NCBI RefSeq assembly: GCF_003977755.1 | Contig: NZ_RQWN01000002.1 | Coordinates: 558,001-622,000, forward strand | Length of the DNA: 64,000 nucleotides | Reading direction: 5' to 3' | From: Haloterrigena salifodinae | GTDB taxonomy: Archaea > Halobacteriota > Halobacteria > Halobacteriales > Natrialbaceae | Shown: positions 33,682-43,200 of the stretch, in pieces | Layout: each line of letters begins with the position of its first letter | Position numbering within the stretch: position 1 is the stretch's first letter | Made by a program: the position numbers and the translations under genes | The notes under the pieces: model-generated | The model's input: the letters and a program-made list of their open reading frames with translations, nothing else | What the model was told of the DNA's origin: nothing | The model's database searches: none

Positions 33682-35550
33682 ATGTCCGACCAGCGCGATA
33701 CCGACCCGGTCGATTCGATCGCAGCCAACGGGAGCGACGGCGACGGCGACGGCAACGGCGACAGTGTCGGCGGCCGCCTCGAGTCGACGCTCGCGAGCGC
33801 CCGCCGAACGCTCCGCCGACTCCGCGAGACGCTGCAGGGCTCGGAGATTCGGGTGCCGAACTACGATCCGTCGGCGCACGGCCCGCTGGTGACGTTCGAC
33901 GGGATCGACGGCCTCGAGGAGGTCGACTGCTACTGGGTCGACGCGCCGTTTTCGTTCGTCACAATCGGCCGCGACCGGTCCGCGAACGAGTACCGCTACC
34001 ACGCCGTCGAGCCGACGCTGCGGGACGACGAGGCGAGCCTGCTCGAGACGCTGTTCGAGGACGTCCGCGACCCTCTCATCTACCGCGAGGACGGGCGAAG
34101 CGATGCCCCGGAGCCGCGAGCCGCGAGTCGCGAGGACGGGATCGAGGCGCTCCTGCGCGAGACGATCCGCGAGTACTTAGAGCGCTACGGCGCGGACGTC
34201 GACACGGCGACCTTCTACCGGCTCTTCTACTACGTCCACCGGAACTTCCGTGGCTACGGGCGACTCGAGCCGATCATGCACGACCCCCGCGTCGAGGATA
34301 TCTCGTGTGACGGCTACGACCTCCCGATCTTCGTCTACCACGACGAGTATACCGACATCGAGACGAACGTCTCCTTCGGCGCGGACGAACTCGACGGCTT
34401 CGTCGTGCGCCTCGCCCAGCATTCGGGGCGACACATCTCCATCGGCGACCCGATGGTCGAGACGACGCTGCCTGACGGTTCGCGCGCGGAACTGGCGCTG
34501 GGTCGGGAGGTGACCCCGCGCGGCTCGGCCTTCACCGTCCGGAAGTACGCCGACGAGCCGTTCACGCCGATCGACCTGCTCGAGTACGGCACCTTCAGTG
34601 TCGAGCAACTGGCCTACCTCTGGCTGGCGATCGAACACAACAAGAGCCTCATCTTCGCCGGCGGGACGGCCTCGGGGAAGACGACGAGCATGAACGCCGT
34701 CTCGATGTTCATCCCGCCGCGAGCGAAGGTGTTGACGATCGAGGACACCCGCGAACTCCAGCTCTCCCACGACAACTGGCTCTCCTCGGTCACCCGCGAG
34801 CGCATCCACGAGGGGAGCGACGTCACGATGTACGACCTCCTGCGGTCGGCGCTGCGCCACCGCCCGGAGTACATCGTCGTCGGCGAGGTCCGCGGCGAGG
34901 AGGCGATCACCCTCTTTCAGGCGATGAACACCGGCCACACCACCTACTCGACGATGCACGCCGACTCCGTCCAGACGGCGATCAATCGCTTAGAGAACGA
35001 GCCGATCGACGTCCCCCGCCCGATGGTCGGCAGCCTCGACATCCTCTCGGTCCAGACGCTGACCCGCCTCAACGACGGCCGCGTTCGCCGGAACAAGGTC
35101 CTGGCCGAGATCGACGGGATCGACCAGCGGACGGGCGAACTCGACTACTCGACGGCCTACACCTGGGAGGGCGACACCGACACGTTCCGGTCGTCGGGCA
35201 GCGCCGTTCTCGAGGAGATCCGGGACGACCGCGGCTGGAGCCAGCGCGATCTGCTCGCCGAACTCGAGCGCCGCGAACGCTTCCTCGAGTACCTGCGGGC
35301 GAACGGGATCGCCGACTACCGGCGCTTTACCGCGCTAGTCAACGAGTACTACGCCGACCGGGAAGGCGTACTCGAGCGGATCGACGCGGCGGCATCCGAT
35401 ACCGACGGTGATCCGGCCTCCGGCTTCGAACCGGACTCCGACTCCGGTCGCGACTCCGAATCCGGACTCGAGTTCGGATCCGACGCTGGAACCGAGACCA
35501 GGATCGGACGGACCGGCATCGACCGACAGACCGAGAGCGACGGGTCCTGA
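33682..35550 (+). CDS. pilB: Type IV pilus assembly ATPase, PilB/GspE-like
   Basis: 622 residues. A variable acidic N-terminus is followed by the archaeal secretion-ATPase N-domain (YYVHRNFRGYGRLEPIMHDP, DISCDGYDLPIFVYH) and the motor domain: Walker A FAGGTASGKTTSMNAV, Asp box IEDTRELQL, Walker B YIVVGEVRGEEAI and the His box NTGHTTYSTMHADS. It powers assembly of archaeal type IV pili or archaellum-like filaments. The next gene, six bases downstream, is the membrane platform PilC. Pilin genes are not in the window. The ATG at 33682 opens the usual Asp-rich N-terminus. Confidence 0.92.
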   Translation: MSDQRDTDPVDSIAANGSDGDGDGNGDSVGGRLESTLASARRTLRRLRETLQGSEIRVPNYDPSAHGPLVTFDGIDGLEEVDCYWVDAPFSFVTIGRDRSANEYRYHAVEPTLRDDEASLLETLFEDVRDPLIYREDGRSDAPEPRAASREDGIEALLRETIREYLERYGADVDTATFYRLFYYVHRNFRGYGRLEPIMHDPRVEDISCDGYDLPIFVYHDEYTDIETNVSFGADELDGFVVRLAQHSGRHISIGDPMVETTLPDGSRAELALGREVTPRGSAFTVRKYADEPFTPIDLLEYGTFSVEQLAYLWLAIEHNKSLIFAGGTASGKTTSMNAVSMFIPPRAKVLTIEDTRELQLSHDNWLSSVTRERIHEGSDVTMYDLLRSALRHRPEYIVVGEVRGEEAITLFQAMNTGHTTYSTMHADSVQTAINRLENEPIDVPRPMVGSLDILSVQTLTRLNDGRVRRNKVLAEIDGIDQRTGELDYSTAYTWEGDTDTFRSSGSAVLEEIRDDRGWSQRDLLAELERRERFLEYLRANGIADYRRFTALVNEYYADREGVLERIDAAASDTDGDPASGFEPDSDSGRDSESGLEFGSDAGTETRIGRTGIDRQTESDGS

Positions 35551-35556
35551 TCAGCC

Positions 35557-37656
35557 ATGTCGGTATCGACCTTCCTGCCGCTCGCGCTCGCCGCGCTCTG
35601 CTGTGCGCCCATCCTCGCGGCCAGATACCACGACGGCGTCGACCGGCGGTTGACGCGGGCCGCGATCGGGCTCTTCGGCGGGTACGTCGACGAGTTCCGC
35701 GACGAACATCCCGACAGGCAGGCGGCGCTGCGAGCTGCCCACGTGCCGGTGACCTACCGCGAGTACGGCGCAACGACGGTCTGCTACGCCGGCCTCTTTG
35801 CGATCCTCGGCTCGGTGCTCGGCATCTACGTCATTTGGGGCCTGTTGCTCGTGCTCTCGGTCGATCCCGAGACGCTCCGGGCGGCGTTGCCGAGCGCCCT
35901 CGCGTTCCTCGCGAACCTCGGTGGCGTGCCCTCGCTGTCGCTCGTCGAACTGTTCGGACTGTTGCTCGCCTCCTGTCTCACGCTCGGCGCGGTCGTCGGC
36001 GGCGGCGCGTACTGGTTCCGGTGGTGGTACCCGCGCTACGTCGCCGACGAGCGCGCCCGGCGGATCGAGACGGCGCTGCCCTCGACTGTCGCCTTCCTCT
36101 ACGCCCTCTCTCGCAGCGGGATGGCGTTTCCGAAGGCGATCCGCATCGTCGCCGCCCACGAGGCGACCTACGGCGAGGCCGCCGCGGAGTTCGACGTCGC
36201 GGTCCGCAACATGGACACCTTCGGCGTCGACGTGGTCTCCGCCCTCCAAACGATGGGCCGACGCTCGCCGAGCCCCCAGTTTCGCGAGTTCAGCGAGAAT
36301 CTGGTCAGCGTCCTCCAGAGCGGCCACAGCCTCTCTGATTTCCTCGAACGCCAGTATCACGACTACCAGGAGGAAGCCGAGTCCCAGCAGGAACGGACCC
36401 TCGGACTGCTCTCGACGCTCGCCGAAGCCTACGTGACGGTGCTGGTCGCGGGTCCGCTCTTTCTCATCACGATCCTCGTCGTCATCGGGATCGCCGTCGG
36501 CGACACGCTCGAGCCGCTGCGGGCGCTGATCTACTTTATCCTGCCCGTCGGCAACCTCGCGTTCGTGATCTACCTGAGCGTCGTCACCGACAAACTGACC
36601 CCCGGCTCGGCGGCGAGCGACGCGGGCGAGGCTCCGTCGTCGGACCTCCCGGGAGATATCGCGCGTGAGGCGCGGCCCGACGGTGGGTCCGTCGATAGCG
36701 GCGCCGTCGGTGCCGACACCCACCCGAACGACGAACGCCTCCGGTACTACCGGCGGCTCCGCGGCCTGCGCGAGCGATTCGGGGATCCGGTTCGGACGCT
36801 GCTCGAGCGCCCGGCGCTCTCGCTCGCGATCACCGTTCCGGTCGCCCTCGCGGGCGTACTGTGGCGGTTCCCGGCGGCGCTCGAGGGGGGGTTCGACGTC
36901 GCGGCGATCGACGACGCGATCGCGGCGGGGCTGCTGGTCGTCCTGACCGGCTTCGCGATCTGTTACGAGGGCCACCGGCGCCGGATCGACGCGGTCGAGG
37001 CGGCCGTCCCGGATCTGCTCGACCGACTCGCGAGCGTCAACGAAGCCGGCATGTCGTTGGTCTCGGCGGTCGACCACGTCCGCGGCTCGGAGTTGGGACC
37101 GCTCGGCGCCGAACTCGATCGCGTCTGGGCGGACGTCCAGTGGGGCGCCGACCTCCAGACCGCGTTCGCCCGACTCGAGCGGCGGGTGCGGACCCGGACG
37201 ACCGCCCGCGTCGTGACCCTGCTCACCGAGGCGATGACCGCGAGCGGGAACCTCGCGACTGTCCTCCGGATCGCTGCCCGACAGGCCGCGGCCGACCGGC
37301 GACTCGAGCGCGAGCGCAAACAGGCGATGGTCGAGTACACCATCGTCGTCTACGTCTCGTACCTGGTCTTCCTGTTTATCATCGCGGTGCTCGCGGCGTC
37401 TTTGCTGCCGAACCTGCCCGCGGCGGGAGCCGATACCGCGACCGCAACCGGATCCACCGCGGTCGACGGACTCGGCGGCTTCTCGGACTCCGATCGGGCG
37501 ACCTACGACACGCTGTTCTACCACGCGACGCTCGTTCAGGGGCTGCTCTCGGGGCTGATCGCCGGCCAGTTGAGCACGGGGGATATCCGCGGCGGCGCGA
37601 AACACGCGGCGGTCATGGTCGGCCTCTCGATCCTCCTCTTCGCCGTCGTGGTCTGA
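35557..37656 (+). CDS. pilC: Type IV pilus membrane platform protein, PilC/TadC-like
   Basis: 699 residues with two T2SSF domains, each a helical bundle before a membrane-helix pair: the first ETALPSTVAFLYALSRSGMA to AYVTVLVAGPLFLITILVVI, the second EAAVPDLLDRLASVNEAGMS to YTIVVYVSYLVFLFIIAVLA. In all about nine membrane helices. It anchors the PilB ATPase and the growing filament. The linker around residues 350-380 is acidic and disordered. Co-directional with pilB, six bases after its stop, so one transcript. Confidence 0.92.
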   Translation: MSVSTFLPLALAALCCAPILAARYHDGVDRRLTRAAIGLFGGYVDEFRDEHPDRQAALRAAHVPVTYREYGATTVCYAGLFAILGSVLGIYVIWGLLLVLSVDPETLRAALPSALAFLANLGGVPSLSLVELFGLLLASCLTLGAVVGGGAYWFRWWYPRYVADERARRIETALPSTVAFLYALSRSGMAFPKAIRIVAAHEATYGEAAAEFDVAVRNMDTFGVDVVSALQTMGRRSPSPQFREFSENLVSVLQSGHSLSDFLERQYHDYQEEAESQQERTLGLLSTLAEAYVTVLVAGPLFLITILVVIGIAVGDTLEPLRALIYFILPVGNLAFVIYLSVVTDKLTPGSAASDAGEAPSSDLPGDIAREARPDGGSVDSGAVGADTHPNDERLRYYRRLRGLRERFGDPVRTLLERPALSLAITVPVALAGVLWRFPAALEGGFDVAAIDDAIAAGLLVVLTGFAICYEGHRRRIDAVEAAVPDLLDRLASVNEAGMSLVSAVDHVRGSELGPLGAELDRVWADVQWGADLQTAFARLERRVRTRTTARVVTLLTEAMTASGNLATVLRIAARQAAADRRLERERKQAMVEYTIVVYVSYLVFLFIIAVLAASLLPNLPAAGADTATATGSTAVDGLGGFSDSDRATYDTLFYHATLVQGLLSGLIAGQLSTGDIRGGAKHAAVMVGLSILLFAVVV

Positions 37657-37765
37657 CATTCCGGCGAGACGGATGTCTTGCCGACCTCGCGGAAGCCTGC
37701 TCCCGCTCAACGGCAGTCTCTTCGGATCCATCCGCGGTGGCCAGATCAGCCAACCGGCACGGGTA

Positions 37766-37878
37766 GGACTGAACGGGGCGATCCGCTGGCGCCGGCGCCA
37801 GTGGATCGGGGCTTTCGGTGGGACTGAACGGGGCAGACACACTCGACCGCTCAGGATCGAGCGTGTCTGGGGCTTTCG
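37766..37878. repeat. Two-unit tandem repeat carrying two different palindromes
   Basis: Unit 1 is GGACTGAACGGGGC (37766-37779), palindrome (37780-37807), GGGGCTTTCG (37808-37817). Unit 2 has the same edges at 37821-37834 and 37869-37878 around a different palindrome (37835-37868). Palindrome 1 has two 14-base arms (GATCCGCTGGCGCC) with one G-T mismatch and no loop. Palindrome 2 has 12-base arms (AGACACACTCGA) with one mismatch and a 10-base loop. Each palindrome is flanked by direct GGGGC copies. Taken without the palindromes, the edges form a tandem repeat of about 22 bases. It lies in the gap between pilC and a methyltransferase gene. Confidence 0.85.
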
Positions 37879-37920
37879 CGTTGCGAACGGTTTTTGCGCA
37901 TTCCCCGACGAACACCGACG

Positions 37921-38631
37921 ATGGCCGAGGAGCAGGAGTCCGACCTCGAGGACGACGCACAGCGACGGGCCGCCGTCCGCGACACCTACGATCGCATCGC
38001 CGACCACTTCGCGTCCACGCGAGAGTACGCCTGGCCCGAAGTCGAGGCGTTCGTCGAGAAAGTGGCCGACGACCTCGAGACCGACGGGAACGAGTCCGCG
38101 GTCGGCCTCGACCTCGGCTGTGGCAACTGTCGGCACGCCGAACTGCTGGCCGACCACTGCAGGACTGTCGTCGGCCTCGACGCCAGTCGGGGGCTCCTCG
38201 AGACCGGGCGCGAACGCGCCCTCGAGCGCGGGTTCGCGGTCGCGCTCTGCCAGGGCGACGCCGGACGGCTGCCGTTGGCCGACGACAGCGTCGACGTCGC
38301 GGTCTACGTCGCGACGCTGCATCACCTGCCGACCCGGCGCGCTCGACGCGACAGCCTCGACGAACTCGCGCGAGTCCTCGCGCCGGGGGGCCGCGCCCTC
38401 GTCAGCGCGTGGTCGACCGCCCACGATCGCTTCGACGCCGACGAGGGATTCGACACCACCGTCGAGTGGACCCTCCCCGGCGGCGAGACCGTCGATCGCT
38501 TCTACCACATCTACGCGCCCGACGAGTTCGAGGCCGCCCTCGAGGCCAGCGCGCTCGAGGTCGTCACCTGGGAACTCTCGAACGGGAACTGTTACGCGAC
38601 GGTGACCGCAGCAGGCGGCGAACCGCAGTAA
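37921..38631 (+). CDS. Class I methyltransferase, Trm9-like
   Basis: 236 residues with the Rossmann motif I GLDLGCGNCRHAELLADHC, motif II VVGLDASRGLLETGRERA, and post-I/IV regions DSVDVAVYVATLHHLPTRRA and GGRALVSAWS. These match the Trm9/ALKBH8 family that methylates the carboxymethyl group of wobble-uridine modifications. Such enzymes need Trm112, and a Trm112-like gene is at 25254 in this window. The start at 37921 gives an acidic N-terminus; an upstream in-frame ATG lies too close to the repeat array. Confidence 0.85.
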   Translation: MAEEQESDLEDDAQRRAAVRDTYDRIADHFASTREYAWPEVEAFVEKVADDLETDGNESAVGLDLGCGNCRHAELLADHCRTVVGLDASRGLLETGRERALERGFAVALCQGDAGRLPLADDSVDVAVYVATLHHLPTRRARRDSLDELARVLAPGGRALVSAWSTAHDRFDADEGFDTTVEWTLPGGETVDRFYHIYAPDEFEAALEASALEVVTWELSNGNCYATVTAAGGEPQ

Positions 38632-38898
38632 CCCGAACACGATCGGCCGAGAGCCGCCGGTTCGGCCGTCTGTTGTCCGTTTATGACCGATGGATAAACT
38701 TTCTCCGGCGACGTTTCGACGGGACAACTAGTAGTTATCGTCGCCCGAAACATACTTGAAAGAGTTCCGAGGTGTCGGTAGAACATCCGGTTTTAGAACA
38801 CAATACGGAAAATTCCCATCCATATTCTACTAATTTCCATCTCGAGTTCAGGGGATGGATGTGTAAGACCACTCTTACTTCCGTGAATGGGCGACGGG

Positions 38899-38904
38899 TT
38901 TTAT
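38899..38904 (+). promoter_or_regulatory. TATA-like box of the beta-propeller gene
   Basis: TTTTAT lies 32-37 bases before the ATG at 38936. The AT-rich stretch upstream (38755-38840) contains no gene. Confidence 0.45.
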
Positions 38905-38935
38905 GGTACCCTCGTCCTCCAGCGCCAAATGCGCT

Positions 38936-39931
38936 ATGACGCGACTCACGCGACGCTCGACGCTGCAGTTCGCAGGCGCATCGCTTGTCGCAGCTACCGT
39001 CCCCGCAACCGCATCCGCATCCGAAGACGGCTGGACGGCCGTCGAGACTCCCATCGATAGTACGCTCCACGACGTCGCGTACACGGCGACGAACGCTCAC
39101 GCGGTCGCCGAGGGCGGTACCGTTCTCGAGCGGACCGACGCCGGCTGGGAGGTCGTCTTGCAGGGTGGTCCGACCGGCAACGGGAACGACCTCTACGGAG
39201 TCGACGTGACGGACGATGGCGAGCGACTCTGGATCGTCGGCGCCAGCGGCGCAATCGGCGAATATGACGTCACCACCGGCAACCTCGTCGATCGCTCTGC
39301 GCCGAACGACTACACGGCCAACTTCAACGACATCGCCGTCACTGGCCCCGCAGGTGACGCGGACGTCTACGTTGCCGACGACTCCGGCTCGATCCACTAC
39401 AGCTTCCAGAACGGCGAGGAAGGCACCTGGGAGTACGTGGTTCCCGGCAGCGGCTCCGGTCTGAAGGCGATCGAGTTCTTCGGCGACCGCGCGGGCCACG
39501 CCATCGACACCAACGGCCGCGTCTACGCCACCGACGACACCGTCGAGGAAACCTCGACGAGCAGCCAGCCGTCGTCGACGGCTGACGACGGCGTCACGTG
39601 GAATCCGATCGGCATCGAGGACGCCGACTCCACGTTCTACGGCCTCGACAGCGACGCTGCCGACGACGTCACCGTCAGCGGCGGTAACGCCTCGATCTTC
39701 GAGTACGACGGCAGCCAGTGGGTTCCCGAGAGCCTCGGCGACGCCGACCTCTTCGACGTCGAGACCGGCGGCGACGAGGGGTACACCGTCGGCTCCGGCG
39801 GCGTCATCTTCGAACTCGACGGCGGCGAGTGGACGCTGAACCAGACGCCGGTCGGCGAGAACCTGACCGCCCTCGCCGACGGCCCCACCGCGATCGCCGT
39901 CGGCTCCAGCGGCACCGTCCTCGAGCGATAA
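38936..39931 (+). CDS. Tat-exported beta-propeller-like protein
   Basis: 331 residues with a Tat signal (TRLTRRSTLQFAGASLVAAT) and no lipobox. The mature protein consists of about six repeats of roughly 45-50 residues with the shape LYGVDVTDDGERLWIVGASG AIGEYD, FNDIAVTGPAGDADVYVADD, and TFYGLDSDAADDVTVSGGN. These resemble the blades of photosystem-stability-factor/BNR-like propellers. It should be secreted and bind a partner or polymer; no catalytic residues stand out. It ends 294 bases before the tubulin-like gene on the same strand, but that gene has its own promoter. Confidence 0.72.
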   Translation: MTRLTRRSTLQFAGASLVAATVPATASASEDGWTAVETPIDSTLHDVAYTATNAHAVAEGGTVLERTDAGWEVVLQGGPTGNGNDLYGVDVTDDGERLWIVGASGAIGEYDVTTGNLVDRSAPNDYTANFNDIAVTGPAGDADVYVADDSGSIHYSFQNGEEGTWEYVVPGSGSGLKAIEFFGDRAGHAIDTNGRVYATDDTVEETSTSSQPSSTADDGVTWNPIGIEDADSTFYGLDSDAADDVTVSGGNASIFEYDGSQWVPESLGDADLFDVETGGDEGYTVGSGGVIFELDGGEWTLNQTPVGENLTALADGPTAIAVGSSGTVLER

Positions 39932-40120
39932 TCCGGCCCGTTCGCCTCCGCTCCGCCGCTCCCAGCTGCAGTTCTCCTAGCGTCCAACCTCACGCGCTCA
40001 CACCGTCCTGTCGGTAACTCGCTCGAATGACTGCGCTCGTCCCCTTGAGTGCTGTATGGTAGCCACAATATTTTCTCTCATTGGAAAGTTAATCCACAAC
40101 TATTGTTAGTCATATTGTCC

Positions 40121-40151
40121 AATTCTGACAAAGCCTGTATTTGTCGGAATT
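40121..40151. promoter_or_regulatory. Inverted repeat upstream of the tubulin-like operon
   Basis: AATTCTGACAAA (40121-40132) pairs over 12 bases, with one G-T, to TTTGTCGGAATT (40140-40151), loop of seven. It ends 30 bases before the TATA box at 40182. An operator for a dimeric regulator is the simplest reading; a terminator of the upstream propeller gene (190 bases away) is less likely. Confidence 0.55.
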
Positions 40152-40181
40152 AGGACCTCTCGAGTACAATCTGCCATAGAG

Positions 40182-40187
40182 TATAAG
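40182..40187 (+). promoter_or_regulatory. TATA box of the tubulin-like operon
   Basis: TATAAG, 39-44 bases before the ATG at 40226. An earlier ATG at 40190 would touch the TATA box itself, so it cannot be the start of the transcript from this promoter; that decides for 40226. Confidence 0.55.
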
Positions 40188-40225
40188 TAATGTGGACTGA
40201 ATTTCCAGACGATAACGACTGTCAT

Positions 40226-43200
40226 ATGAATTTACCAGAACGAATCTTCTCAGTCGGGGGTGCAGGAAAGCAAATCGCGTTGGAGCTACTCGAATCGGAG
40301 TGGGTCCTTCGCGAGATTCTGCAGCCACGACGGAATCCGCAGTCCGTGCGCGTAACAATTCTTGATACGGCCGAAGAAGAGGAGAACTCGGACCGAGAGC
40401 GAATCGCCGATATTCGCGAACGGGTCGCGACGCTGAAATCGGAGCTTCGGGAGACCGGAACCGGTCGTCCCGGCGACATCTCGATCGAGTACAAGATGAT
40501 CACCCGGAACATCCAACTCAACGACCAGAACGATCTGATCGGTGAGACCGCGGTGCCGCGGATCGCGGCCGGGAACGGGATGGACGAAAACGACTGGTGG
40601 GTCGAGGAACAGCACATCAACGAGAACCTCGACTTCGCGACCGGCGTCGTCCGGAAACGAGGGCTCGGAAAGGCCATGTACTACAAGGCCTACGCGGAGG
40701 ACGACGAACTGTCGACCTACATCGACCTCCCGGACAAGGGGAAGGTCGCCGTTCTCGCCGGACTCGGCGGCGGCACCGGCTCCGGGATCGTCATCGATCT
40801 GGCGCGTCACCTCCAGAAGAAACAGCGAACCGCGGAGATCACGCTGTTCGGCATCCTCCCGAACCACACCGAGGGGATCCGAGAGAACGCAAACGCCTTC
40901 GCCGCCCTCTCGGAACTCGAGTACCTCAACCTGATCGACGAACCCGCGTTCAAGGATCGCGTCCTCCTGCCGATCGATCCGACGGGCTTCGACGGCAAGG
41001 GCGGGAACAAGATCCAGAACGGGCAGCTGTTACAGGAGTTCGACGAAGCGATCGTCTACCTGATCGCCGCCTACTACAATACCGTCGGCACCGAGGACCC
41101 GTTCGCGGACTCGCCGACGTACGCGCCGTTCACGATCGGGATCCCCCAGATCCTCCGGTACAACGTCGAAGCGATCAACGAGGGACGGACCGCCCTTCGC
41201 GAGATCCTCTCGGCCAAGGAGGAAGCCGTGCAGGCCGAACGAGACATCTACACGCAGATCGAACGGTTCCTCGACAACCACTACGACGGCCCCAGCGGCG
41301 AGGGCCTCCGGGACCTCGACCGCGCGGACTTGAACGAGCGCTTCGACGAACTCCGATCGCTCCTCGACTTCGAACTGTTCAACGAACTCGAGTACGAGTC
41401 GGTCTCGATCTTCTCGGAGATCATCTCGGACGCCGAAAAGGAAAGCGAGGATATCTCCGAGCGGATCGACATCATCTCGGGGTCGCTCCGGGCCGTCGAT
41501 ACCGCCGGTCAGCAGGCCGGGCGGTTCGTCGACAACATCGACGAGAACCTCGCCGAAGCGCTCGAAGCGGACCTGAAGGCGATCGTCCAGCGACACCGAC
41601 TGCTCGTCCAGAAGCAGTCGATCGACGACAGCCGCGTCAGAGACGCCGTCGAGTACCTCATTAACAACGACGACGGCAGCGGCAACCCCGGTGTGAAACT
41701 CAACCGCCTCGAGACGCAGCTCTCCGATATTTCCGACCAGCGCGCCCGACTCGAGGACGAACTCGAGGAAACCGTCGAGGAACTCGAGCGACTCGAAGCG
41801 GAGCAGGCCGAGGAGATCGACCGGAAGGTTCGCGACTGGGAACGCGACGTGACCCAGACGCTCGAGCAGTACCAGGCGGTCGACGTCGAGGCCATCCGCA
41901 GCGACCTCTCGGCGCTGACGCGCGAACTCGAGCAGTTCGTCTCGGAGACCGTCAACGCTCGAAACGACACCGACGTCGAGCAGGTCTCAACCCAGGAGAT
42001 AACCCAGCAACTCGACGGTATCGAAACCGAACTCGACCGCGTTGGGATCGACTTCCACGAACAGCGCAGCGACATCGAAACGTCGATAGCGGCCCTCAAG
42101 GAGACGCGGAAGGCGGCCTTGACGATGAACACCGAGGCGGGAACCATCGAAAAGCTCACGCCGTGGTCCGGAAAGACCGAGCAGGCGAAGGAGGAGGCCC
42201 ACCGCAACTTCCGCGTCCAGAAGAACAAGCTCGACGAGCGGGGCGTGTTCAGCGTCGGTCCGCCGGGTTCGTCGTTCAGCGCGGAGGTCGAGTACAACGA
42301 CGGCGCGCTCCTCGACGAACTGCAGGCGCGAACGCGCGAACTCGAGGACGAAATCGTCAACGAACTCGCCCACCGACTCGAGTCGTTCGGCGCGGACCGC
42401 CGCCGCGAGATCGAATCGGAACTCGATCATGGCGCCGACTTCGGTCGCCTCCGGGAGATCGCTCGCGAGGCGTTCAAAGCCGAAATCGGCGGCACCGACG
42501 ACGTTCGAGAACGCAAGGCGGATCTCGAGGACGAACTCGAGGAACTCGAGCAGGGGTACGAGACCTACGAGGCGACGGTTGACCTCTTCGAGGAACTCAA
42601 CCAGCGCCGCGAGGCGTACGCGAACCGCCTCGCCGAGTTCAACCGGAAACGCAACGAGTACGACGCGGAAACGTCGACCCGCTCGGTCGCGACCGAGCGC
42701 GACGAGTCGGTGTACGTCAAGAACATCAAGCCGAACGACGTCTTCCGGGCGACCGGCGACGAGGGGATCGGCGACAGCGATCTGTTTAACAGCCGCGAGG
42801 AGAACCAGCGGGTCCACAGCTCCCTCGAGGATCTCGTCGAGAACGTCTTCAACGAACAGTACTCCGGGATCAAGAAGCGGAGCTTCAGCAAGGGCCGACA
42901 GCGGTACAACGATATCAAGGTCCGCGTCGGCGTGTTGAGCCAGGCGGTCCATCAGATCGATCCGGACGCCCTCGACTTCGAGAACCAGTTCAACAGCGCG
43001 TTCGATCTCGGTGCGAGCGGCAACCGCGTCGAGAACCCGTACACGACCTGGCAGCACGATATCGGCGACAGCTGGGACATCGGCGTGAGCGCCTTTATCG
43101 ACGGCATCTTCCTCGACAACCTGCGGAAGATGGTTCAGGCCGACGGCTACCGCTCCGGCTACGAGAAGCGTTGGTCCGAACTGGGTGACGACATCCTCAT

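Noticed and set aside
37766-37878. CRISPR array
   Set aside because: Only two units, edges shorter than usual repeats, enclosed sequences are palindromes rather than arbitrary spacers, and no cas genes are near. Listed as a repeat of unknown type instead.
35551-38727. Open frame of 1058 codons on the minus strand under pilC
   Set aside because: Arg/Glu/Gly-rich shadow spanning a gene, an intergenic repeat and another gene; no protein-like features.
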